A stretch of DNA of 64,000 bases from DASSQJ01 sp963730165 (GTDB taxonomy: Bacteria > Actinomycetota > Actinomycetes > Actinomycetales > Dermatophilaceae), in contig CAVSQS010000001.1 in assembly GCA_963730165.1 (NCBI GenBank), positions 1 to 64,000 of the forward strand. The letters are read 5' to 3'. The notes beneath the pieces are model-generated. The model had not been told where the DNA came from. It worked only from the letters and a program-made list of their open reading frames with translations, and made no database searches. Each line of letters begins with the position of its first letter. Positions within the stretch are counted from its first letter, which is position 1. Below, piece after piece: positions 56,708 through 64,000 of the stretch. The position numbers and the translations under genes were made by a program.

Positions 56708-58759
56708 GTGGCCGACCCGGAGGATGCCGAGCAGCTCGCGCTCATCGCGCCGGGCAGCGGCCGTCCACGCCGCCTCGCCGGTGACGACCCGCCGGCGGCG
56801 GAGCGCCCGGTCGCGTCCGTCCTCGTCGACACCGGCCTGGCGCACCTCGACCGGCCGTTCGAGTACGCCGTCCCGGAGTCGATGGCGGCCGACGCCGTCC
56901 CCGGCACCCGCGTGCGGGTGCGTTTCGCGGGCCAGGACGTCGCCGGCTTCGTCCTCGAGCGACGCGAACACGCCGAGCACCTCGGGCGGCTGACCCCGCT
57001 GCGGCGGGTGGTCTCTCCCGAGCCGGTGCTCACCCCCGCGGTGCTCGCCGCCGCCCGGGCGGTCGCCGCGCGCTACGCGGGCACCGTCGGTGACGTCCTC
57101 CGGCTGGCGGTCCCCCCTCGCCACGCGGCCGCCGAGCGGGCGCTCCCGGTGGACCCGCCCGCGCTCCCGCCCCTACCGGCGCACGACGACACGGCCTGGG
57201 CGCGGCTGCCCGCCGGCCCGGCCTTCCTCAGCCACCTCGCGGGCGGCGGCTCGCCCACCGCCTCGGTGCTCGCCCTGCCCGCCGCCGACCCCTCCGAGGC
57301 GTGGCCGGCCCTGCTGGCCGAGGCGGCCCGGGCGACCGCCGCCTCCGGCCGGGGCAGCGTCCTGGTCGTCCCCGACCACCGTGACGTCCGCCGCGTCGAG
57401 GCGGCGCTCGTCCGGGTGCTCGGCCCGGGGCGGTCCACCCGGCTCACCGCCGACCAGGGCCCCCAGGCGCGCTACACCGCCTACCTCAAGGCCCTGCGCG
57501 GGCACGTCGACGTCGTCGTCGGCACGCGCGCCGCCGCGTTCGCCCCCGTGCACGACCTCGGGCTCCTCGCGTGGTGGGACGACGGCGACGACCTGCTCGA
57601 CGAGCCGCGCGCCCCCTATCCGCACGTCCGCGACGTCCTCCTGGCCCGGGCCGCCGAGGAGGGGGCCGGCGTCCTCGCCGCGGGGCTGGTGCGGTCGACC
57701 GCGCTCGCCGACCTCGTCGACCGGGGTGCCCTGGCCGCCGTGGGGGCCGTCCGCGCGGAGGTGCGCCACGCGGTCCCGTCGGTCCGGGTGGCGGGGGAGG
57801 GTCGCGACGCCGAGCGCGACCCCGCGGTGTCCGCGGCCCACCTCCCCACGGTGGCGTGGGAGACCGCCAAGCGGGCGCTGGAGCGCGGGCCGGTGCTCGT
57901 CCAGGTGCCTCGGCGGGGGTACCTGCCGTCGCTGTCCTGCCAGCACTGCCGCCGGCCCGCTCGCTGCGTCGCCTGCTCCGGGCCGCTCGCGCTCGCGGGA
58001 CCGCAGGGGCCGCCGTCGTGCCGGTGGTGCGGGCGGGTCGAGACCGGGTTCACGTGCCCGGCGTGCGGCGAGCACCGGCTGCGCTCCTCCGTCGTCGGTG
58101 CCCGCCGCACCGCCGAGGAGCTCGGACGTGCCTTCCCCGGGGTCCCCGTCGAGCGCTCCGGCGCCGGGACCGTCCTCGACGACGTGCCCGTGGGGCCGCG
58201 CCTGGTCGTCTCCACGCCGGGGGCCGAGCCGGTCGCGCCGGACGGGTACGCCGCCGCCCTCCTCCTCGATGCGTGGGCCCTCCTCGACCGCCCGACCCTC
58301 GACGCGGGCGAGGAGGCACTGCGCCGTTGGTGCGCCGCGGCCGCTCTGGTCCGGGCGGGACCGGAGGGAGGCCAGGTCGTGCTCTGCGGTGCGCCGACTC
58401 ACGTGGCGGTGCCGGCCGTCGAGGCCCTGGTCCGCTGGGACCCGGGGTGGTTCGCCGAGCGCGAGCTCCTCGAGCGCCGCGAGCTCGCCCTGCCGCCCAC
58501 CGCTCGGCTGGCCGCCCTGTCGGGGAGCCGGAGGGCCCTCGACGCCGCGCTCCACGAGCTGGCGCTCACGCCCTCCGCGTCTGTCCTCGGGCCGCTGCCC
58601 ACCGGTACCGAGGAGCGGTGGCGCGCCCTCGTCACGGTGCCGCTCGCCGAGGGCGCTGCCCTCGGCGCCGAGCTCGCCGCCCTGCGGGCCAGGGCATCGG
58701 CGCGCAAGGACCCCGACCCGGTTCACGTCCGCGTCGACCCGCGTGACCCCACCACCTGA
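56708..58759 (+). CDS. priA: Primosomal protein N' (PriA), helicase motifs degenerate
   Basis: A 683-residue PriA-like protein. The N-terminal 3'-DNA-end-binding domain (VASVLVDTGLAHLDRPFEYA, VRVRFAGQDVAGFVLER) and eight Cys of the zinc sites (CQHCRRPARCVAC and CRWCGRVETGFTCPAC) are present. There is no Walker A where GxTGSGKT should be (GGGSPTASVLALPAAD instead), and DEEH is replaced by WWDDGDDLLDEPR. Actinobacterial PriA proteins are known to lack the helicase ATPase, so this is a family trait rather than decay. It probably loads the replication-restart complex without unwinding. Confidence 0.93.
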   Translation: MADPEDAEQLALIAPGSGRPRRLAGDDPPAAERPVASVLVDTGLAHLDRPFEYAVPESMAADAVPGTRVRVRFAGQDVAGFVLERREHAEHLGRLTPLRRVVSPEPVLTPAVLAAARAVAARYAGTVGDVLRLAVPPRHAAAERALPVDPPALPPLPAHDDTAWARLPAGPAFLSHLAGGGSPTASVLALPAADPSEAWPALLAEAARATAASGRGSVLVVPDHRDVRRVEAALVRVLGPGRSTRLTADQGPQARYTAYLKALRGHVDVVVGTRAAAFAPVHDLGLLAWWDDGDDLLDEPRAPYPHVRDVLLARAAEEGAGVLAAGLVRSTALADLVDRGALAAVGAVRAEVRHAVPSVRVAGEGRDAERDPAVSAAHLPTVAWETAKRALERGPVLVQVPRRGYLPSLSCQHCRRPARCVACSGPLALAGPQGPPSCRWCGRVETGFTCPACGEHRLRSSVVGARRTAEELGRAFPGVPVERSGAGTVLDDVPVGPRLVVSTPGAEPVAPDGYAAALLLDAWALLDRPTLDAGEEALRRWCAAAALVRAGPEGGQVVLCGAPTHVAVPAVEALVRWDPGWFAERELLERRELALPPTARLAALSGSRRALDAALHELALTPSASVLGPLPTGTEERWRALVTVPLAEGAALGAELAALRARASARKDPDPVHVRVDPRDPTT

Positions 58760-58776
58760 GCCGAGGGCGGCCTCCC

Positions 58777-58782
58777 TAGACT
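58777..58782 (+). promoter_or_regulatory. -10 element (TAGACT) of fmt
   Basis: TAGACT ends 7 bases before GTG 58790; leaderless spacing, no ribosome binding site. Confidence 0.5.
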
Positions 58783-58789
58783 CAGCCGG

Positions 58790-59728
58790 GTGCGCCTCGT
58801 CTTCGCCGGCACCCCCGAGGCGGCGGTGCCCTCCCTCCGGGCCCTCGTGGACTCCCACCACGAGGTCGTGGCCGTCCTGACCCGCCCTGACGCACGCGCC
58901 GGGCGGGGCCGGACGCTCGTCCCGTCGCCGGTCAAGCAGGTCGCGCTCGAGCACGGGCTCGACGTGCTGACGCCGCGAAGCCCGCGCGAGGAGGAGTTCC
59001 TGGCCCGGCTGCGCGAGATCGGCCCGGATGCCTGCCCCGTCGTGGCCTACGGCGCGCTCGTGCCCCGGGCTGCCCTCGACATCCCCCGGCTCGGTTGGGT
59101 GAACCTCCACTTCTCGCTGTTGCCCGCCTGGCGGGGCGCGGCTCCGGTGCAGCGGGCGATCATGGCCGGCGACGACGTCACCGGCGCGACGACCTTCCTC
59201 CTCGACGAGGGGCTCGACACCGGCCCCGTCCTCGGCACGCTGACCGAGACGGTTCGTCCCGACGACACGGCCGGGACCCTCCTGGACCGGCTCGCCCATG
59301 CGGGCGCCGGGCTGCTCGTCGCGACGATGGACGGCCTCGAGGTCGGCGCGGTGCACGCGGTGCCGCAGCCGACCGACGACGTCAGCCTCGCCCGCAAGCT
59401 GACGACGGAGGAGGCTCGCATCCGCTGGGAACTGCCCTCCCACGTCGTCGACCGGCACGTGCGCGGCTGCACCCCCGCACCGGGAGCCTGGGCCACCTTC
59501 CGCGGCGAGCGGATCCGGGTCGGGCCGTTCGACGTGCACCTCGCGGCGACGTCCGACGCGGGTGACCTCCGTCCGGGGGAGCTGCACGTGACGAAGCGCA
59601 CCGTGTACGTCGGGACCGCCTCCGTCCCGCTCGCCCTGGGCGAGGTGACCCCTCCCGGCAAGAGGCCGATGCCCGCCGCCGACTGGGCCCGAGGGGTGCG
59701 GATCGGGTCCGGTGAGCGCCTGGAGTGA
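58790..59728 (+). CDS. fmt: Methionyl-tRNA formyltransferase
   Basis: A 312-residue enzyme that formylates initiator Met-tRNA. The N-terminal domain starts LVFAGTPEAAVPSLRAL; the catalytic Asn-His and 10-formyl-THF loop is VNLHFSLLPAWRGAAPVQ, followed by GATTFLLDEGLDTGPVL with the catalytic Asp. The C-terminal tRNA-binding domain (RGCTPAPGAWATFRGERIR) is complete. GTG 58790 is fixed by the leaderless -10. Follows priA as in other actinobacteria. Confidence 0.97.
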   Translation: MRLVFAGTPEAAVPSLRALVDSHHEVVAVLTRPDARAGRGRTLVPSPVKQVALEHGLDVLTPRSPREEEFLARLREIGPDACPVVAYGALVPRAALDIPRLGWVNLHFSLLPAWRGAAPVQRAIMAGDDVTGATTFLLDEGLDTGPVLGTLTETVRPDDTAGTLLDRLAHAGAGLLVATMDGLEVGAVHAVPQPTDDVSLARKLTTEEARIRWELPSHVVDRHVRGCTPAPGAWATFRGERIRVGPFDVHLAATSDAGDLRPGELHVTKRTVYVGTASVPLALGEVTPPGKRPMPAADWARGVRIGSGERLE

Positions 59729-59737
59729 CCTGCCCCG

Positions 59738-59743
59738 TAGCGT
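59738..59743 (+). promoter_or_regulatory. -10 element (TAGCGT) of the serine hydrolase gene
   Basis: TAGCGT ends 6 bases before ATG 59750; leaderless spacing. Confidence 0.5.
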
Positions 59744-59749
59744 GCGGGC

Positions 59750-61093
59750 ATGCTCCGTGACTCCACCGCCGCTCTGCTCCGCCGCACGGTCATCGAGCGC
59801 CAGCGCTCCGGGCGTGTTCCCGGCATCCACGCGAGTGTCGTCCGCCGCGGTGAGGTGGCCTGGGAGGCGGGCGTCGGAACCGCCGAGGTCGGCTCCGACC
59901 GCGTCCCCACCGGGCAGGACCAGTTCCTCATCGCGTCGAACACCAAGACCTTCGTCGCGACGATGGTCATGCAGCTGCGCGACGAGGGCCGGCTCGACCT
60001 CGACGACGACCTGGCGCAGCACCTACCGGGACTTCGCCACCGCCTCCTCGTGCGCGACGCCCTGAGCCACGTCACCGGACTGCAGCGCGAGCCGGTCGGC
60101 GACGTGTGGGCGACCCTCGAGCACCCGGACGAGGAGCAGCTGCTGCGCGAGGCCGCCGAGGCCGAGCAGAGCCTGCGGGCGGGCGAGCAGTGGCACTACT
60201 CCAACCTCGTCTTCGCGCTGCTCGGACAGGCCGTCGCACGCCTCGACGGCCGGCCGTGGGAGGAGTCGCTGCGCGTCCGTCTCCTGGACCCGCTGGAGAT
60301 GACGCGCACGAGCGTCGGCTTCGACGGCGGGTCGCACGCCCACGGCTACTTCGTCCCGCCGTGGCACGACGTCCCGCGGCCGGAGCCGGTCGTCGACCTC
60401 AGGGCCACCGGTCCCGCGGGGGCACTGGCCTCGACCGCCGCGGACCTGGCCCGGTGGACCGCATTCCTCGCCGACCCCGACCCGGACGTCCTCGCGCCGG
60501 ACACCCTGGCGGAGATGGCCAGGCCGCGGGCACTGGTCGACAGCGACGGATGGCAGGTGGGGATGGGGCTGGGCCTGTTCCTCGCACGGTCGCCCGGCGG
60601 CCGGGTGCTCGCCGGGCACACCGGCGGGATGCCGGGCCACACCACCGGCGTGTTCACCCACCGCGAGAGCGGGACCGCCGGAATCGTCCTGATGAACTCC
60701 TCGGCGGCGCCGGACCCGATGGCGTTCGCCGCTGCGCTCGTCGACATCGTGCTCGATCGCGACCCGGAGGAGCCCGAACCGTGGCGGCCCGGGACCGAGC
60801 TCCCCGACGACCTCGTGCCGCTGCTCGGGCGGTGGTACTCCGAGGGCCGACCCTGGGACCTCCTCGTCCGCGACGGCTCGCTCGAGGTGCGCTCGCCCGA
60901 GTGGCCGAAGGAGCGTCCGGCCTGGCGGTTCGACCGGCTCGAGCCGGACCTGTTCCGGACGGCCGCGGGTGCAGAGCGCGGCGAGCTCCTCCGGGTGCTC
61001 CGCCGCCGGGACGGTTCGGTGGAGTCGCTGCGGTGGGCCACCTACCGGATGTCGAGGGAGCCGCTGGGCTTCGGCGAGGACGCCCGGACCTGA
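59750..61093 (+). CDS. Class C beta-lactamase-like serine hydrolase
   Basis: A 447-residue serine hydrolase of the beta-lactamase/penicillin-binding fold. SxxK is SNTK (Ser63-Lys66), the Tyr motif is HYSN near residue 148, and the third motif is GHTGG. The C-terminal 120 residues form an additional lipocalin-like beta domain (LLGRWYSEGRPWDLLVRDGS). No signal peptide or lipobox is seen, so it is probably cytoplasmic and acts as an esterase or peptidase rather than a beta-lactamase. ATG fixed by the -10. It lies alone between fmt and the DinB gene. Confidence 0.9.
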   Translation: MLRDSTAALLRRTVIERQRSGRVPGIHASVVRRGEVAWEAGVGTAEVGSDRVPTGQDQFLIASNTKTFVATMVMQLRDEGRLDLDDDLAQHLPGLRHRLLVRDALSHVTGLQREPVGDVWATLEHPDEEQLLREAAEAEQSLRAGEQWHYSNLVFALLGQAVARLDGRPWEESLRVRLLDPLEMTRTSVGFDGGSHAHGYFVPPWHDVPRPEPVVDLRATGPAGALASTAADLARWTAFLADPDPDVLAPDTLAEMARPRALVDSDGWQVGMGLGLFLARSPGGRVLAGHTGGMPGHTTGVFTHRESGTAGIVLMNSSAAPDPMAFAAALVDIVLDRDPEEPEPWRPGTELPDDLVPLLGRWYSEGRPWDLLVRDGSLEVRSPEWPKERPAWRFDRLEPDLFRTAAGAERGELLRVLRRRDGSVESLRWATYRMSREPLGFGEDART

Positions 61094-61099
61094 CCGGCG

Positions 61100-61933
61100 T
61101 CAGGCGCCGGCCGTCAGGGCGTCGAGGTCGCGCTCGGCGTACCGGCGGTGCCACCACTCCTCGTTGAGGATCGTCAGCAGGCACTCCCGCACGGGGTAGG
61201 AGCGGGGCTCGGGCCACCCCGGTGCGTCGACCGGCACGGTGTCGGCCGCGAGGGACTGGCCGGTCAGGTCGTCGACGTAGCGGCGCACCGCCGCCATCCG
61301 GTCGCGCCGGACGGCGAGCACCGTGTCCAGGTCGGGGCGCGCGGTGCGGTCGCGGGGGACGCCGGGGGCGTCGGGAGCCTCGTCCCAGGGCAGCGACAGG
61401 GAGTGCCACGGCGCGGGCTCACCGAGGACGGCCCGGTGCAGCCAGGTCTCGGTGGCGAAGACGAGGTGGCGCAGGGTCTCGGTGAAGGACCACTCCCCGT
61501 CGACGGACTCGTGGAGGAGCGCGGGATCGAGGGTCCGGGCCCGCGCGACGGTGCCCGCCCACAGATCCTCGACGATGCCCCAGGCCCGGCGGAACCCGTC
61601 CGGGTCGACCGGTCGCATCGCGGCGTGGTCGGGGTACCGGCGGTCGAGCTCGCCCTCGACGAGCGGCGCGACGTCGATGCCGTTGACGACGAGGCCGTCG
61701 ACCTCCCCGCTGATCTCGACGCCCCGGAGGTAGGCCCCGCGGATGACGACGTCGGCGAGCAGCACGTCACGCAGGCGGGTACCGGACAGGTCGGCGGAGC
61801 GGAGGTCGGCCTCCCGCATCCGGACGTCGGTGGCTCGAAGCCCGGAGAGGTCGACCCCGTGGGCAGTGACGTCACGGGCGACCAGGTGCCTGACGTGGGA
61901 GCCGGAGTGCTCGGTGCCGTCGACGTCGCTCAT
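61100..61933 (-). CDS. DinB/MDMPI-like protein with N-terminal pentapeptide repeats
   Basis: A 277-residue protein. Residues about 15-75 read as pentapeptide repeats (VDLSGLRATDVRMREADLRS, ADLSGTRLRDVLLADVVIRG). Residues about 100-270 form a DinB four-helix bundle with the metal His in LRHLVFATETWLHRAVLG and the final WWHRRYAERDLDAL. DinB proteins often bind metal and use bacillithiol or mycothiol as cofactor; mycothiol is the likely one in an actinobacterium. The fusion with pentapeptide repeats is known but uncommon. ATG 61933 lies 7 bases from TAGAGT. Confidence 0.85.
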   Translation of the reverse strand: MSDVDGTEHSGSHVRHLVARDVTAHGVDLSGLRATDVRMREADLRSADLSGTRLRDVLLADVVIRGAYLRGVEISGEVDGLVVNGIDVAPLVEGELDRRYPDHAAMRPVDPDGFRRAWGIVEDLWAGTVARARTLDPALLHESVDGEWSFTETLRHLVFATETWLHRAVLGEPAPWHSLSLPWDEAPDAPGVPRDRTARPDLDTVLAVRRDRMAAVRRYVDDLTGQSLAADTVPVDAPGWPEPRSYPVRECLLTILNEEWWHRRYAERDLDALTAGA

Positions 61934-61940
61934 GCCGGCG

Positions 61941-61946
61941 ACTCTA
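61941..61946 (-). promoter_or_regulatory. -10 element (TAGAGT) of the DinB gene
   Basis: On the minus strand TAGAGT is followed by 7 bases and then ATG 61933; leaderless spacing. Confidence 0.55.
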
Positions 61947-62030
61947 GGCCCGTCACCGGACGGACCGCGTCCGGATGCCGGTGGACCGGTCCCTCTGGCG
62001 CGTCACCGCGGGCACGGGTCACCATGGAGC

Positions 62031-62441
62031 ATGACCGACACCGGTTCCGCCTGGCGGGCCGCGGGGGAGCGGTTCGCCGCCCTCGGTGCCTCCCTCAAGG
62101 CGCACTACGACCAGCAGCACGCAGAGGTGCCCGGCGGCGGCGAGTCCGACCTCGGCGAGGCGGCTCGGCGCTTCGCGGGCGCCATCGAGGACGCCGTCGA
62201 CGCCGTCGGCGCGGCGGCCCGCAACCCCGAGGTGACCCAGGAGGCTCGGGAGACGGGTGCGGCGGTGGCCGAGGCGCTCGGGGCGACCTTCGCGGAGGTC
62301 GCCGACCAGCTCAACCGTCTCGCCGAGGGGGCCCGGGCCTCCTCGCCGCCCCCGGCCGGGGACGGCGCCGGCGCCCGCCCCGAGGAGCAGGACCCCGACG
62401 GCGAGGCCCCTCCGGTCATCGAGCCCTGGGGCACCCCGTGA
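62031..62441 (+). CDS. Small acidic hypothetical protein
   Basis: A 136-residue protein with an amphipathic helical N-terminal part (WRAAGERFAALGASLKAHYD, ARRFAGAIEDAVDAVGAAAR) that resembles apolipophorin- or phasin-like helices, and a disordered Pro/Glu/Asp tail. GGAG stands 2 bases before ATG 62031. Similar small proteins occur near rsmB or elsewhere in actinobacteria; no function can be given. Confidence 0.7.
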   Translation: MTDTGSAWRAAGERFAALGASLKAHYDQQHAEVPGGGESDLGEAARRFAGAIEDAVDAVGAAARNPEVTQEARETGAAVAEALGATFAEVADQLNRLAEGARASSPPPAGDGAGARPEEQDPDGEAPPVIEPWGTP

Positions 62442-62473
62442 CCTGCGTGCCGTCGTCGCCCCTGGCGCGACGC

Positions 62474-62479
62474 TAGCCT
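62474..62479 (+). promoter_or_regulatory. -10 element (TAGCCT) of rsmB
   Basis: TAGCCT ends 6 bases before GTG 62486; this selects GTG 62486 over GTG 62483. Confidence 0.5.
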
Positions 62480-62485
62480 CCAGTG

Positions 62486-64000
62486 GTGCCCGGACGACCT
62501 CCCTCCTCCCGTGACCCGCGGCGTGGCGCGCCGAGCGGCCGCGGACCCCGCCGCCGCTCGGCGACCGCGCCGTCCGAGCGGACCCGCCGCGCCGAGCCCA
62601 CCCGCTTCGCCGCATACACGCTGCTGCGCGCCGTCGCGGAGGGGGCGTACGCCAACCTCGAGATGCCCCGGATCCTCCGCCGACGACGCCTCGAGGGCCG
62701 CGACGCGGCCTTCGCGACCGAGCTGGCGTTCGGCACCGTCCGCTGGCAGGGGCTCTACGACGCCGTGATCGCCGTGGCTGCGGACCGGCCGGTCGAGCGC
62801 ATCGACGAGGGCGTGCTCGACGTGCTGCGGCTCGGCTGCCACCAGCTGCTCGCGATGCGGGTGCCGCCGCACGCGGCCGCCGACCAGACGGTGGGGCTGG
62901 CCAGGTCGGTGGTCGGCCAAGGGGCGGCCGGATTCGTCAACGCGGTGCTCCGGAGGGTCTCGGAGCGCGGTCTCGAGGAGTGGCGGGATGCGGTGACACC
63001 GTCGGGGGGCGGGGCCGCGGCCCTCGCCGTCCGGTACAGCCATCCGGAGTGGGTGGTCACCGCGTTGAGGGCAGCGCTGCTGGGGCACGGCCGAGCCACC
63101 TCCCAGACCGTCGACGCCGAGCTCGGGGCGCTGCTGCGGGCCGACAACGAACCGCCGCGGGTCCACGTCGTCGCGCGCCCCGGCCTGGCCACCGTCACCG
63201 AGCTGCTCGAGGCCGCGGACGCCGAGCCGAGCCCCACGTCGCCGATCGGTGTCGTCCTGCGCGGGGGTGATCCCGGCGGCATCCCGGCGGTGCGCGCGGG
63301 TCGTGCCGCGGTCCAGGACGAGGGGTCGCAGCATGTCGCGCTCGCGGTGGCCGCCGTCGAGGTGCCGGACGGGCTCCCGGGCCGGTGGCTCGACCTGTGC
63401 GCGGGACCGGGTGGCAAGTCGGGGGTGCTCGGGGGACTGGCCGTGGAGCGGGGTGCCGACCTCGTCGCCGTCGAGGTCAACCCGCACCGGGCCGACCTCG
63501 TGCGTCAGACCCTCGGCGCGCTCATCGAGCGGGCGGCGACCAGGGGCCGCTCCGTCGAGGTGCGCGCCGCCGACGGGCGCGACGTCGGTGCCGAGGAGCC
63601 CGGTGCCTACGCCCGGGTTCTCGTCGACGCCCCGTGCACGGGCCTCGGGGCGCTGCGCCGCCGCCCGGAGTCGCGGTGGCGCCGGCAGCCGTCGGACCTG
63701 GCCACCCTCGGCCCGCTGCAGCGGGCGCTGCTGGCCTCGGCCCTCGACGCGGTGGCCCCGGGTGGCGTCGTCGGCTACGCCACGTGCAGCCCGCACGTGG
63801 CCGAGACCCGGTTCGTCGTCGCCGACGTGCTGAAGCGGCGCGACGACGTCGAGGTCCTCGACGCCCGGCCGCTCCTCACCGACGCGATGGGGGCGCCCCT
63901 CCCGGACCTCGGGGACGGGCCGCACGTCCAGCTGTGGCCACACGTGCACGGCACCGACGCGATGTTCCTCGCCCTCCTGCGCAGGCGCCCGCGGGCCTGA
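62486..64000 (+). CDS. rsmB: 16S rRNA (cytosine-967-C5)-methyltransferase RsmB
   Basis: A 504-residue m5C RNA methyltransferase (Sun/Fmu). The N-terminal NusB-like RNA-binding domain spans about 35-170 (RFAAYTLLRAVAEGAYANLE, DAAFATELAFGTVRWQG). SAM motif I is DLCAGPGGKSGVLGG, motif IV with the release Cys is VDAPCTGLGALRRRPESRWR, and motif VI holds the nucleophile Cys in GYATCSPHVAETRFVV. The first 35 residues are basic and Ser/Arg-rich. It follows fmt-type genes as in other actinobacteria and ends exactly at base 64000. Confidence 0.96.
   Translation: MPGRPPSSRDPRRGAPSGRGPRRRSATAPSERTRRAEPTRFAAYTLLRAVAEGAYANLEMPRILRRRRLEGRDAAFATELAFGTVRWQGLYDAVIAVAADRPVERIDEGVLDVLRLGCHQLLAMRVPPHAAADQTVGLARSVVGQGAAGFVNAVLRRVSERGLEEWRDAVTPSGGGAAALAVRYSHPEWVVTALRAALLGHGRATSQTVDAELGALLRADNEPPRVHVVARPGLATVTELLEAADAEPSPTSPIGVVLRGGDPGGIPAVRAGRAAVQDEGSQHVALAVAAVEVPDGLPGRWLDLCAGPGGKSGVLGGLAVERGADLVAVEVNPHRADLVRQTLGALIERAATRGRSVEVRAADGRDVGAEEPGAYARVLVDAPCTGLGALRRRPESRWRRQPSDLATLGPLQRALLASALDAVAPGGVVGYATCSPHVAETRFVVADVLKRRDDVEVLDARPLLTDAMGAPLPDLGDGPHVQLWPHVHGTDAMFLALLRRRPRA

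Overview
The window looks like a chromosomal segment of a high-GC actinobacterium. Start codons are often GTG, genes overlap through ATGA or GTGA junctions, and the gene content and order are actinobacterial: HAD hydrolase-small ORF-tlyA-nadK-recN-steA-steB-pyrG, alaS-ruvX-mltG-aroE-A24 peptidase-aroC-aroK-aroB-efp-nusB, and pyrR-pyrB-pyrC-carA-carB-pyrF-mihF-gmk-rpoZ-coaBC-metK-priA-fmt-rsmB. These follow the order known from Mycobacterium and Streptomyces. Details such as a class IB PyrD/PyrK pair, a CWB2 cell-wall protein and a Lys/Ala-rich phasin-like protein fit the Micrococcales, perhaps Intrasporangiaceae. The family assignment is an inference; no 16S gene lies in the window.

Layout. 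1-950: the 3' part of a 23S rRNA, a 5S rRNA and a strong terminator, i.e. the end of an rRNA operon. 1044-15507: a plus-strand run with a TPR protein, HAD hydrolase, Lys/Ala-tailed protein, TlyA, NAD kinase, RecN, the SteA/SteB pair, then a cell-envelope cassette (degenerate MraY/WecA-like transferase, MurJ-like flippase, glycosyltransferase), CTP synthase and a Nudix hydrolase. 15538-26919: a mixed-strand region with a YchJ-like protein, a Tat-type lipoprotein, an M16-like/TPR-like pair, AspRS, a GNAT enzyme, an MMPL exporter and RarA. 26979-36559: two small membrane proteins, AlaRS, RuvX, MltG and the shikimate genes aroE, aroC, aroK and aroB, with an A24 prepilin peptidase gene that carries an apparent single-base frameshift. 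36685-39866: a secreted CWB2 protein, EF-P, NusB, dodecin and an NTF2-like protein. 39922-52609: the pyrimidine operon, preceded by a PyrR-binding-type leader and running on through mihF, gmk, rpoZ and coaBC. 52664-55296: two minus-strand coiled-coil genes (one DivIVA-like) inserted between coaBC and metK. 55455-64000: metK, PriA, Fmt, a serine hydrolase, a DinB protein, a small protein and RsmB, which ends exactly at the window end.

How the genes work together. The pyr operon encodes UMP synthesis from carbamoyl phosphate to OMP decarboxylation, except that no pyrE was seen; pyrG completes the route to CTP elsewhere in the window. The aro genes cover most of the shikimate route. The steAB, GT4-like, MurJ and glycosyltransferase block, MltG, the CWB2 protein and the DivIVA-like pair all concern the cell envelope, growth or division. 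Many monocistronic or first-in-operon genes have a TANNNT hexamer 6-8 bases before the start codon, which indicates leaderless mRNAs and helps to fix several starts.

No mobile element, integrase, CRISPR array, tRNA gene or phage gene was seen, and no stretch longer than 300 bases lacks a gene. The most interesting points are the envelope cassette between steB and pyrG, the frameshifted peptidase, the unusual tlyA start, the 29-codon ORF bridging pyrD and pyrF, and the degenerate M16-like/TPR-like pair.
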